A DNA stretch of 64,000 nucleotides from Micromussa lordhowensis (GCA_964020085.1 OZ026598.1:25292897-25356896); one strand, 5' to 3'; counted from the first letter of the stretch, positions 22,608 to 32,949 are shown. Numbers and translations: made by a program. Notes: a model not told the origin generated them from the letters alone.

Positions 22608-23001
22608 CCCCCTGGGGTACTTTTGTCACTTCGAGTGTGCATTTCTTTGTCCAGAAACAAAAATTGAAAATTGATTTCAATTTTCAATTTTCAATTTTCA
22701 AATTTTAATTTTTAATTTTTAGACTACTCGAAAACAGAAAAACTAAGCCGTGTCACAGATTGCAACAATGTCGGAGAAACAAAATTGCCGCTCACTTTCA
22801 TTTTTCTCTTCATTGTTGACAAGATTAAAGTAAAAAATACAAGTTTTGCTTCAATGTTTTATCGAAAGGAAAATAGCGAAATATTTTCAATTAGGCACTT
22901 TCTAATTTTTTGTAATAAAACGTCATACAAATCAAAAATTGACATCAATTTTCAATTTTCGATTTCAAACGGAAATTGAATGGACGAATGACCCACGGAC
23001 C
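22608..23001 (-). repeat. Right terminal inverted repeat of element I
   Basis: Inverse of 7932-8324. Ends CCCACGGACC followed by the GTGGAG target duplication. The inner edge is a C run followed by CTGGGGTAC. Confidence 0.85.
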
Positions 23002-23645
23002 GTGGAGCCTTGTTTTCATTTTCACTCTACATTATACTAATACAGAACTTTGTTTGACCTGAAACACGTATCGGTTTATTAAATTTTAAATCAAAACCAC
23101 TTGACCTGATTTATGTAAGGAAGAAAAACGTCGAAATCTACCAAAATTTCCAAAATTTAAGAAAAAATCATCTCTTTACTTCTACGTTATGACAAAAAGC
23201 CAAAAACAATTCAACTTCCGTTTTATCGTTTTTCGTTTTATGTGCAAGTTTAAACAGAAAAACGATAAACGAAAATCGACTTCCGTTTTATCGTTTCTTG
23301 TTTTATTTACAAATTTAAACAGAAAAACGAAAAACGAAAATCGACTTCCGTTTTATCGTTTTTCGTTTTATGTACAAAAATAAACAGAAAAACGATAAAC
23401 GAAAATCGACTTCCGTTTTATCGTTTCTTGTTTTATTTACAAATTTAAACAGAAAAGCGAAAAGCGAAAATCGACTTCCGTTTTATCGTTTTTTTGTTAT
23501 TTGCCCAAATTAAAACAAATAAACGAAAAACAAACATCTACTTCCGTGGTATCGTTTTCTGTTTTTTTTTGTCTAAACTAAACCAATAGAACGAAAACAA
23601 AGAACGATAGCGAAAATCAACTTCCGTTATGTCACGTTCACTTTA
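23002..23645 (+). repeat. Left terminal repeat of element II, continuation after the element I insertion
   Basis: Continues the 7865-7931 segment. Matches the inverted 31689-31185 sequence (CCTTGTTTTCATTTTTCACT, TTTGACCTGAAACACGTA, CGTCGAAATCTACCAAAAT). From 23214 on it consists of ~65-bp repeats starting ACTTCCGTTTTATCGTTT, at about 23214, 23279, 23344, 23409, 23474, 23540 and 23621. Confidence 0.8.
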
Positions 23646-23816
23646 GGGGCATGGGGTGAGTGGTTCGAGGGGTAGGGAAAGGCCTATCCCTAGACCCTTC
23701 CGTAAGAGGGGTCGGGGAAGTGGGAGGAGTCTTGCCCTTACTGTTGACTGGTCAGCAGATTTAAGCACTGAAATATATGCGTTTGTTATCGTTTTGGCGG
23801 GAATTTTCGCTCAAGT

Positions 23817-25975
23817 ATGGCGATCGAAAGTCTCGGTATCGATAAGTATCTTCGTAAACTTGTGGAAAATGACAAGAAAAGCCACAAGGAAGTAAGCATT
23901 CTACTGCGACAGGCTTACCCTGGAGTGAATGGATTATCGGAGAGAAGCGTGAGAAGATTTTGCGCGCAACACAGCATTCGCAGTCGAGATAGAAGCTTAT
24001 CGAAAGCAGACCTTGATGCTGTTGTTTCATCAGCTTTTGCCGAGGTAATTATCTGCGCTGTATCTAGTGCAGAGTAGAGTAAGAGACTCAGAAGCTATTT
24101 TCGATGCAATTTAAATTTTGTCGGCCTAGTGCGTACGGACCCTAAGTGATGTTTTTGCGAGCAACTTCTTTCAGCGAGCTTAATCACTCTATGTAGTACA
24201 GTGATCGTAAATGACCCAATGAGATCATTACCATTCGACTATAAAATTGAATCTCGCCGCTCTTGTTTTTCAAAGTAATATAAAAAACAATCGCTTCCAT
24301 CTCTAACGAAGAAATAGGAACGGATTGACGATGAACTGTTTAATTAACTGGCGCAGTTTTAGTGGACTCGTTTAATATAAGTGGCTTGTAATGTTTGTCT
24401 AGCCATTATCTTGACACACTTTCTTCATGTTTCGCACAAGGTTGGTTCTACGTATGGAAGAAAGATGATGACAGGCCATCTCAGACATTCAAGAGATTTG
24501 CGGGTAGGAGTAAACAGAGTGGGACAATCACTCAAAAGAGTCAACCCTCAGTATCATCGCGAGCGACAGACATCAACTACGCGGCATTTCAATCCAGTTC
24601 CATATTATGCAGAATATTTTGGTCATAAACTCCACTTTGATCAAAATGAGAAACTAATTCGCTACGGTGTAACAGAAGTTATTGCTGTTGATGGCTATAG
24701 TTCATTCATTACGGCTAAGTCCGTTATGCCATTAAAAAACAACCTTGTTATTTATCAGGAAGTGTATAGGTAAGTCCTCGATGACGATGATGAATGAATC
24801 TAAGGTGGCTTGTTGCCATTTGACGAGGGGCAGTTTCATCCCCAGCAATGTTGCTGAGCTAATTTGTTGTATAATAATAACTGTAATCGCAATACATTAA
24901 TAACAATTATAATAGTAGTAATGTAGGGAAAACATTTTGTAAATGCTTTTTATCTTTTGTTCTAGAGAAACATTACTACATTACGGTGTCTGGGATCAAG
25001 TTAGAGTAGATCACGGCAACGAGTTTTATCTTGTGCTGTTTGTACAAGAAATGCTAAAACTGCATCGAAACAACAATACAAGGCAGTCCTATGTACAGAC
25101 ACAGTCAAAACAAGTAAGTAATGACCAAAGTGAGCGAAGGTCTTTACGGTGGTGCCAATTAGCATCAGCGCAAATTTTTCTTCTTCTAGAACCATGCGGT
25201 GGAATGACTGTGGGTGGAAATGAACTGTCGCAGTAACTATCCTGTGAAGCGTGCACTTGTCCAGATGGAAAATGAAGGAGTCATCGATATGGAGGATGAA
25301 GTTACGAAATACTGCGTCTCTTGGGTAACGAGGCAAGTTGTAGAAGTGGGAATGGAGTACACAGTTAGCTCTTGGAACTCGCACCCAATTCCAGGTAGCC
25401 GCGGGCTCCCTCCCAAATCATCCTCTTCTGCCAATTGATAATAATAATAATTAGAAAAAACAGACGGTGTTTTCCTCGCGATTTGATTAATTGATTTGTT
25501 TGTGAGTACTCACTGGTTGTACGACGAGCTACTTGTGAGCACCAGCTAGCGAGCAGTTTAAACACATGATGTCTTTTGCCTTTGACCGTGCTTAAAAAAG
25601 GGAAACTACCCTTCAAGGGATTAATTTCATAACGAGGACAATATCTGAAATTTTGTCTTTTGTTATGCAGGCAAAGGTGTTCCATTGGAAAGACGATGGA
25701 CAAAAAACAGGGCGGTGGCCATTAACCGAAACATTGTACCAACGGTCCAAATAGCTGTTCAAATGTACAGTGGGACTTTGACTACAGAACAAACATTTGG
25801 AATCGATCCGCTGGAGCAACAGCCAGCAAAGAAAGATATTAGAAAAACAGCATTTAAGAACTATTTCCCACGTTTTGATGTAATTTTTCAGGCAGTTGCT
25901 AACGGAAATTATGTATTCTTTAGAGATGCTATCTCATACTACATACAGCTAACAAGACACCTTTCTCGCCAATAA
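23817..25975 (+). pseudogene. Five-exon DDE integrase-type transposase gene with an in-frame stop
   Basis: Exons 23817-24044, 24441-24769, 24966-25113, 25190-25394 and 25671-25975; all junctions keep phase. Seen: an N-terminal helix-turn-helix-like GLSERSVRRFCAQHSIR; GRKMMTGHLRHSRDLRV; then an rve/DDE core with HFDQNEKLIRYGVTEVIAVDGY (first D), WDQVRVDHGNEFYL (second D), and SKQNHAVE at the exon 3/4 junction, where the catalytic Glu is expected. The next codon, 25205-25207, is TGA. Relatives have Arg there (from memory), so CGA to TGA at a CpG is the likely change. Downstream exons stay open (NYPVKRALVQMENEGVIDM, HPIPG/KGVPLERRW) to TAA at 25973. Similar integrase-core proteins are common in cnidarian and fish genomes. 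It is the probable mobility gene of element II. It also extends no further N-terminally than this ATG. Confidence 0.82.
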
Positions 25976-26588
25976 TTTTTATTTTTTTCTCACAGAAGAC
26001 TACACATGTTCCTTTTGTAGTGCAATCCATAAATAGTAACAAGGACAAGAGGCACAGTCTATTTGTTAAGTACACTTGGTAGAAATAATATGTTTGACAA
26101 ACTTTGCTGGAAAATGTAAACGAAACCGTTCAGTAAAATTCAAGTTCTCAAGTAAGTTTCTAGAAATGATACATTATTCGTTGTATTGGCAATAATTAAA
26201 ATGTTTTGAAAAGTCTTACTGCGTTATAAGGAAACATTAATTTTATAAGCAAAACATCAGGCCAAAAGCGGCGCATTACACCTCCTGTAACGACGTATGA
26301 TTAAACCATTTCAAATGTTAACCGGAATGAAGTAGCAAAGGTAGACTATGAACACACCCTCTTTCTTGCTTAGTCTTTAGAGATATCGAAAACCAATTAG
26401 CGAGAAAAATGAAACAAAGGCACGTCATTAAGACTGGGAGGGGGAGAGAAGGTGGGCGAGAAAGAGGGAATCAAATTTCATTTTTGCTAGCCGGACAGAG
26501 GCTGGGAATGAGGGATTGCTAGTTGTTCAATGTAGAGGAGAAAACGAATAAACCTAAAGTTAATAATGTGGTGTATATTCGTTTGTAT
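25976..26588. other. Spacer between convergent element II genes
   Basis: AT-rich, no ORF or repeat recognised. It contains a purine-rich GGGAGGGGGAGAGAAGGTGG stretch near 26438. Confidence 0.4.
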
Positions 26589-26729
26589 CACGATTTAGTC
26601 ACTTGAGTTGTCAGGGATCGCGACGTTTTGACTGCTTACTACAGGTCTTCTTCAGGTGATGAGGTCGATTGCAGCAGTAAATTAAACAGTCGAAATGTCG
26701 CCATTTACATCTCAAGTGACTGCATCGTG
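26589..26729. repeat. Hairpin repeat resembling Penelope-type terminal sequence
   Basis: An arm beginning CACGATTTAGTCACTTGA pairs with one ending TCAAGTGACTGCATCGTG, and the inner CGCGACGTTTTGACTG pairs with CAGTCGAAATGTCGC. The loop carries GGTCTTCTTCAGGTGATGAG. Such words recur in Penelope-like element ends, some of which contain hammerhead ribozymes (from memory). The invariant C before UGAUGA is G here, so a working ribozyme is doubtful. Confidence 0.45.
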
Positions 26730-26842
26730 AGACAAACGAGAATATATTATATTACTGAATTTACTACCACAATAAAAGAACACAACCTTTTTATCGACAA
26801 AAACCGAATGTGCCAAATGTTTAAAATGACTTAGGAAATATT

Positions 26843-27229
26843 CTATGATGGTTCAATAACATTTAGAACCCCTTCAAATCCACATGCCCGTTGCCTCTTG
26901 CTGCCTCCTTCCTCGCTTCTGCAGAGTGGGCACGAACTGCTTCCTTGATACCATTCTTCGGCACATTCAACGCAAGCGACAAGGCGCTGGCAGCAACCTG
27001 CAAATTCGACACCATCTGGTCGAAAAATGTTCAGGCATATGGTGCACTTGAATGCGGTGGCCAGCACTTTTTCTAAATCGTGTAGCCTCTTGCAACATTT
27101 CGTGTTGCGCTGGATCTGATCTTCCATGTCGTCTAATTTATCCAAGATGAGATTGGTATTTGAATACTCGGCGAGTGATGGCGCATTCGTAACCCTGCCT
27201 CTTTTCCCTTTTGACTCTCTGGAGGTCAT
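26843..27229 (-). CDS. RING-type zinc-finger ORF with coiled coil
   Basis: A 128-codon ORF. Residues 24-57 are coiled-coil-like (NLILDKLDDMEDQIQRN...LHDLEKVL). They are followed by a cysteine cluster FKCTICLNIF (Cys62, Cys65), GCC (79, 80), CVEC (86, 89) and SCPLC (100, 103). The spacing fits a RING/U-box-like cross-brace, although the usual ring His is not evident. RING domains usually recruit E2 enzymes as ubiquitin ligases; that activity is not shown here. It has the same orientation as, and lies downstream of, the exons at 30804-27264. It may be their last exon, but the connecting phase is not clean (a TGA lies just upstream in this frame). It lies within element II. Confidence 0.6.
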   Translation of the reverse strand: MTSRESKGKRGRVTNAPSLAEYSNTNLILDKLDDMEDQIQRNTKCCKRLHDLEKVLATAFKCTICLNIFRPDGVEFAGCCQRLVACVECAEEWYQGSSSCPLCRSEEGGSKRQRACGFEGVLNVIEPS

Positions 27230-27263
27230 CAGCTCTTTTCTGTTTCATGCGCCCCTATTCTAC

Positions 27264-30200
27264 CTCTCGGCAGGCGTATATCTTCATCGTTCCCTTTCCC
27301 CAGAATTCAGATCCTGCATAAAAGCGATAATTATTTATTAATATTTGTTTTTAACCTTACCCCTGACTTAGTCTGGGGAGGGACCCGCAGAGATTTTTAA
27401 GAGCAGTCAATCATACATTGTTTTTGACATATGTCCTCAAACTTTTTGATTGGTCCAATGTATGTTCATAAAGCCTTTAATTGCCTGTACTTTTTGGCTC
27501 CTGGTTTTTTAAGAACACGATAGACTTTTTGCATCATAATTGCGTGATATAATAATCACGTTCCTACCTCGAGTGCTTGGATTATCGAGGATTTCAAAGC
27601 CGTTTTTGTCCACAATTACCAAGTCATCCTCTATGTTGAGATATTCTTTGGAAAGTTGTGAAACATCTACCACTGTGCATTTTTCTGGAGTTAGTTTCAA
27701 GTAGGCTGTTGCAGTGGGGATGGGATTTCCACTGTCAGGATCGAGTTCGGCGAGGAATACTTTTCTTCTTATTTCTCCCGACTGTTTGGTAGCTCTGGTT
27801 AGGGCACTGAGAGTTCTGCTTGAACTAGGCATGTGTTGACTAGCAACTTGGAATGATGCTGAAGTGGCTCCAGATGATGGTAAAGGCGATAATCCGAAAT
27901 CATGGGGCGATGGAACTTGAAAGGCTGTCGGCGTGCCGGGTGCTTCTGTATTTGACCCCTTTACTTCAAGGGATGACCTCTCCCGCCACAAGGTAGTCTC
28001 GAAATTTCCCAAAGAGTTGGGAAATCGGGCTACCCGGCTAAAATCGTCTTGGAGATACAGACCATTCCTTTCTACCTAAAATGATATGAGTTTTGTTTAC
28101 AAAATTTGCAAATAAAGTGTTTTAAAAGTCATATGTATGGGTGTTGATTATCATTCACTATGGTATTTTCAGTATGATTTGGTAAAATTCGCAATTGGGC
28201 TAACACTTCTATACACATATCGTAAATGCGGAAATTCGGGCCCAGCATGTGCGTCCTTTAAGGTCACTCTATTGAAACAGAACCAGCCCTCAGATTTTTA
28301 TCAGGCTTTCCCTCCGGATTGTTTTTCAGGAACTTGAATTTTGAAACAAAAATATGGACGAGGAAGAGAGGCGTAGGAGGAGAGAACATTTCCGTTTAGA
28401 AGCAGCAAAACCTTGAATATCCACAGTGCATGCATCACTAACTGAATTACTGGAACTTAGTAACAATTGGACGCTGAGAGTGACATGCAAATACCTATCA
28501 TGACAGATAATCAGGTTTGCGCTTCTACTGAAAAATACGTTACCGCATACCTTCAGATCGTCAATTTTCTTCAAATTTAGATTTTTGGCTCAAGTTTTAA
28601 TGGTCCAAGAGTAATCTCTAATTCTGAAAAAAAAAATTGAAAAAGTAATGTTGGCGAAGAAATGGAGGTTTGACGTTTTCCCGCAAGTAAAAGTTTCGCT
28701 CTTAAATGACAGCCCTAAGACGTGTTTCCAATCAACCAATCAACCAATACGACGTTTGCTGGAATTACCTGTACAGATGTCATGAATTGGCTGCTCAGTT
28801 GATCAGCATTGTTGTTCTGACTACCAAGCATTTTTCGTGTTAGATGTAATTCTATTAACTTATTAGCAAATATGGACACGGGAAACTCGGTGGACCAGTT
28901 TGAAAAGCGAAAACAGCGAAGAACAAATGAAAATACATCAATGAATGAAGAAGCGAAAGTTGGCCTCGAGAATAAAGCTGTATCAAGCCAGCAAAACTCC
29001 AGAGAAGAAATAGGTTCTGTAAGACTTTGGGAACTTGACAGCGGTAACAGGGATGTTTAAAGAGACTTAAAACTGAGACCCATTGGAATATTATCCATAC
29101 ACAGTTGCTCTGCCAGGGTGTGTCTGCCGCGCTTTGGTTTTTATTGTTTTCTTCGCCCAGCCAATGCAGCGTTAATGTATCCTTATATAATGAAAGAAGC
29201 TAGAAACTTCCTAAGCTGCGTGGCACTCGTTACTTCAATGAAAAATCAAAGTTAAGAATGTTGCTGAAAGTGCCAAGGTCTAAAAAATGTTCAGACGTTT
29301 CGCGACTGTGCCCTTCATCAGTGGAATGTTCGTTATGTATCCTTTTTCGTCTTCCCCATTTTGCCAGTCCAGCTTCAAGAAAAACCGAGCTACAGTAAAA
29401 TTATATCTCTGCCTTGAGCGCATTGTGAAGCACACGAGATTTTTTGCACTAATTGGCTCAGTTATGTGACAACCCAGTTGAAGGCGTTTGTGGGCGGAGT
29501 TTTTTGCCAAGCGAGAGATTTTTCTTCACGCTGTTTTCTCGAATAAATTTTTTGGCTTGAAGCACACTTTAAATAAGAGCTATAACTCAAAGGGAATTTG
29601 TTCGATTGCCCCCAAATTTAAACAGTAGCTAGTTTCCGAGATCATTTTTTTTACGATCACTCCACATTTTTTAACCTATTTCAAAAATGCTCTGTAACGT
29701 TTTACTGGCAAAACGCAGACACGTTTTTAGCACTTTGCATGGGTCCTGAAACCGAGGAAGAAATTAAATTGATGAAAAAAATTTATCGTCTAAATTTCTT
29801 AAACGCAATGGAACGCGTTATTCTTTAAGGGATTCCGAAAACAAACTGGTTGTACCTCTTCCACGAACTAACTATTTAAAAAAATATATTAGCATAGTTT
29901 GTTTATTGGTAGATTATTAGTATTTTTTATTATAACTTTTAGTATATTGAGACCTGATGTTTTTAACCGTGTATAAATAAATAAATAAATAAATAAAACA
30001 CAATTCGCTTTCACTTGTAGCTTTCAAAAGGTGATTCGGGAGCTCGCATTTAGTGATCATGAAAAATTCGGCAACTCATTTTTTTATGACTATTCTTAGT
30101 ATAGTTGGATAGCCAGTTCTATAAGCTTTAATTTAATATAAGGTTTAGGTATCTACAGTTTAAACTGAACGCGCTATATCGCTTCGGCAGGTGCGAGACA

Positions 30201-30804
30201 CCTCTGGACGTGTACGGTAAGAGTTCGTTCTCCACTAAACCACGAATTCAAAATCAATCAATGAACCAATTAACTAGTCGGATTCCATTTAAGCAAAAAT
30301 TAGGTCACTTCTTTATTTATGATCAAAGCAATTATTATTTCAATGTTTTGTATTTTTGCTCATCAACTGTGTTGTTTAGGGTGTAGTTTTCGGATTGTTG
30401 TTATCTTTTTATTTGTTTCAGTCTGACGGGGTTTGGTATGTTAAAATGTGGACCTCCTCTCAATCTATAAATATTTTGAGATACAAGTAAGAATCAGCGC
30501 TCAAAACATAAAAAACAAAACAAACGGAAACAAATCTCTCACAAAATAGAGATGTGCACTGCTATTTCATTATCGGGTGCTATTTACTCGAAAAGCGGTG
30601 TATTTCTTCGCCCATACAAATGCATGTACTACATACTCTTGACAATTTTATGGTGATAAATACTATTATATTATTGCCACTGAGATGCTGTATTACACTT
30701 GGTCTTACCTTAAACACTGCCGAAATACGGTCAGCTGTTAAGTCATCCTCATTGAAGTTGACCCTTTGCTGTGCGCGCCAAAGGACGAACGTTCTGTCCT
30801 CCAT
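27264..30804 (-). CDS. Multi-exon element II gene of unknown function (three exons)
   Basis: Exon A 30804-30709 (MEDRTFVLWRAQQRVNFNED..., GTAAGA donor), exon B 28075-27568 (acceptor TTTTAG, donor GTAGGA), exon C 27313-27264 (acceptor TTATGCAG, donor GTAGAA). The phases agree through A-B-C. Exon B has a Ser/Pro/Thr-rich central part and a compact C-terminal part with IRRKVFLAELDPDSGNP and NIEDDLVIVDKNGFEILDNP. Exon C encodes SEFWGKGTMKIYACRE. The family is not recognised. It starts 380 bp inside the right terminal repeat of element II and is transcribed away from it, convergent with the integrase, so it is probably element cargo or an accessory gene. It is likely continued by the RING ORF at 27229-26843. 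Confidence 0.5.
29974..30000. repeat. (AAAT)n microsatellite
   Basis: Six to seven AAAT units inside the first intron of the element II gene. Possibly the tail of an old retroelement. Confidence 0.7.
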
Positions 30805-31184
30805 TAATTACGCGATCAAAGCACCACCACCAAGATAACATACACAGCACTCTAGTCTGGTCTTCTCTATACGTCTATAGCCTGTACTTCTGTCTCGTTC
30901 CAACACTTTTGATATGAAAAAGCAACATTAACGGCAGCGACTGACGGTTCAAAATGTTTCTTCCTCACGAGTTTGAAGTGTCGCGCTCAAAGCTTTGCAT
31001 AGTGCTGTACAAACGCATGGCTTTAGATAATCAGCAACAGCGACTTAACAGCTGAATATAACAGGGCTTATCATTGGTCAACAGTTCCTGCTAAAATTGC
31101 AAAATAAGCCCTAACCCCCCCCCCCCCCTTCCCCATCTGCTGGACTGCCCCTGCCATTTTGCATAAGGTTATATACCCCTAAAA

Positions 31185-31759
31185 GCACTTAGATAAAACA
31201 GAAAACGACAAAACGGAACTTCGTTTGATTTGTTTTAATTTGGCCAAAAAAAAACAAACAAACAAACCAAATACGATAAAACTGAAGTCGATTTTCGTTT
31301 TTCGTTTTTCTGTTTCAATTTGTAAATAAAACAAGAAACGATAAAACGGAAGTCGATTTTCGTTTTTCTGTTTATTTTTGTAAATAAAAGAAGAAACGAT
31401 AAAACTGAAGTCGATTTTCGTTTTATCGTTTTTCTGTTTAAACTTGCACATAAAACGAAAAACGATAAAACGGAAGTTGATTTGTTTTTGGCTTTTGTCA
31501 TAACGCAGAAGTAAAGAGATGGTTATTTCTTAAATTTTGGACATTTTGGTAGATTTCGACGTTTTTATTCCTTAAATTAATCAGGTCAAGGGGTGTTGAT
31601 TTAAAATTAAATTAAAACGGTACGTGTTTCAGGTCAAACAAGTTCTGTATTAGTATAATGTAGAGTGAAAAATGAAAACAAGGCTCCACATTGGTTTGAC
31701 TGTTGTTCAACATAGATGATGAAATTAAAGATAATGAGTGGACGAACCGTGCACGGACC
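31185..31759 (-). repeat. Right terminal repeat of element II (uninterrupted copy)
   Basis: Read on the minus strand: GGTCCGTGCACGGTTCGTCC, then AACAACAGTCAAACCAATGT followed by GGAG, then about four ~65-bp repeats with CGGAAGTCGATTTTCG. It serves as the empty-site reference for the element I insertion because GTGGAG occurs once (31684-31689, as CTCCAC on plus). Confidence 0.82.
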
Positions 31760-32640
31760 CTCCGGTCGCACAATAGCTGCCTCTCTTCTTCTTTTTCTTC
31801 TTCTTCTTCTTCTTCTCCTCCTTTTCCGCCATTACCATCTAGTCGTCCGAACAATGTGCTACGTCACGACCTTGTGACCTGATCGCTTTGGCCGCGCGCA
31901 AATTGGACCCACTTTTTATTGACACATTTGACCTTTGGGCGGCAAAAAAATCCAATTTTTCTCTCGTCAACACTATTCGGTTTTCCCATTTCGAAAAGTA
32001 CACATGCAAAGCTACAAAATTGGCCAAATTTTTTTTTATTTCAGTCGTATGCACTTTAACTTTGAAGAGCAACATAACTGGTTTATACTATTACGATGAC
32101 AGAAAGGAGAAATTTCTCAAGATCCTCGTTCACCTATCATTTCTCTTGGAAATTGTTGGAGCATATATTGAAAGCCTTTTATTCATACAAATTGTAACCT
32201 TCATTCTCACTGTCTATTGCCTTATGTGCCATTCATGCGTAATGAACTTCTTTGCTCACTTGATTCAGTTGCGTCGTGTGTGGATGAAGGTGTTATCTTC
32301 CTGGCTATTTGCTCAAGTCAGTTTAAAATCAATACTTGCGGAAACAGTTGTTACAATTTACTAACTCGTCGATGCGTACCAACGTTGGTTAACCTAAGAC
32401 TTCTGCATTCTTGCATACATTTGTTGTTTCTAGCGACAAGAACATTTTTATTACAGTTTAGAAACCTTTGCAGTTTGTTGAAAGTTTTTTAAAGTTGTTT
32501 TGTGCCACTGATTAAATGTTTAGTCCTCTTTACTTGGATGAAAATATAAAGAATACAAATAAATTCCACTTTTTGGCCTTAGGATATGCATTAAGTCATT
32601 TGTTCCTTGCTTCTAGTCCCTGTCTTCTTCGCCTTAGTCC
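31760..32640. other. No convincing gene; (TTC)n tract and a 158-codon hydrophobic ORF
   Basis: A TTC/TTTTC-rich tract lies at about 31785-31835. A plus-strand ORF at 31888-32364 encodes several hydrophobic stretches (IQIVTFILTVYCLMCHSCV). It has no known domain and a minus-strand ORF overlaps it. I treat it as probably non-coding. Confidence 0.4.
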
Positions 32641-32644
32641 CTCT

Positions 32645-32830
32645 GACGAAATCGATATTTTCGGTATAAATCGATGAAAATCGATTGAAATTGAACTGCA
32701 ATTACCAAAATCGATAATCACAACAAACTCTGCTATCGATTTTTATCGATTTTCGATATTAATCGATTAATTGGTATCGAAAAATATCGATTACGATCGA
32801 TTTTATCGAGTATCGAAATTATCGATTTCT
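32645..32830. repeat. ATCGAT-rich palindromic array
   Basis: More than ten ATCGAT/TCGATT words in about 185 bp, many in TATCGATTTT-type contexts. The two halves are roughly inverted around the CAATTACC and AACAAACTC centre. Probably a MITE or a hairpin-rich repeat. Confidence 0.65.
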
Positions 32831-32949
32831 TACGTCCTGCACAAAACTCCCGAAATTTTTTTTGCCAAGGTATAAAGGTTATAAGCGATTTTAAACAAAA
32901 TTAAACCTTCTCAGAACACCACATTGTAATAAAATGCACCTACCATCGC

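Larger units (their letters stand above)
7932..23001. mobile_element. Element I: ~15.1 kb DNA transposon with ~390-bp terminal inverted repeats and 6-bp GTGGAG duplication
   Basis: 7932-8324 and 22608-23001 are inverted copies, roughly 96% identical by eye. Both start GGTCCGTGGGTCATTCGTCC. GTGGAG occurs directly outside each end (7926-7931, 23002-23007). The uninterrupted paralogue at 31685 has a single GTGGAG, so the junctions are those of one insertion. Cargo: a two-exon zinc-finger-like gene (8454-10172), its inverted fragment, a P-type transposase pseudogene with an internal 2.4 kb insertion, a chromodomain gene (20825-20124) and an assembly gap. No integrase of the element II type was seen inside. 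Polintons share the 6-bp duplication and size, but none of their core genes is visible. Confidence 0.75.
7865..31759. mobile_element. Element II: DNA transposon with long terminal repeats, DDE integrase and RING-type gene, interrupted by element I
   Basis: Left terminal repeat = 7865-7931 plus 23002-23645. Right terminal repeat = 31759-31185, inverted. The two match nearly base for base once the 15-kb insert is removed, including a subterminal array of ~65-bp repeats. Between them lie a plus-strand integrase gene (23817-25975) and a convergent minus-strand gene set (30804-26843). Without the insert the element is about 8.8 kb. The right end reads GGTCCGTGCACGGTTCGTCC inward. The left copy lacks the outermost ~11 bases, so no outer target duplication could be read. 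Integrase plus long repeats is consistent with a cut-and-paste element of an IS3EU-like type (family name from memory). The integrase has a stop codon, so this copy may be dead. Confidence 0.65.

Noticed and set aside
7932..23001. Polinton/Maverick identity for element I
   Set aside because: Size, long termini and a 6-bp duplication fit, but no DNA polymerase B, packaging ATPase, capsid or protease gene is visible.
23214..23640. CRISPR-like array
   Set aside because: 65-bp units are contiguous without unique spacers, in an animal transposon terminus.
28872..29060. 62-codon plus-strand ORF MDTGNSVDQFEKRKQRRTNE
   Set aside because: Charged composition is attractive, but it lies in an intron on the opposite strand with no splice partner.
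29240..29340. Second Penelope-like terminal fragment (CGTTTCGCGACTG, CTTCATCAGTG words)
   Set aside because: Suggestive, but too short and without a paired arm to annotate.
31888..32364. 158-codon membrane protein gene
   Set aside because: Hydrophobic by AT-rich composition only, with no domain, an overlapping antisense ORF and no splice or start context.
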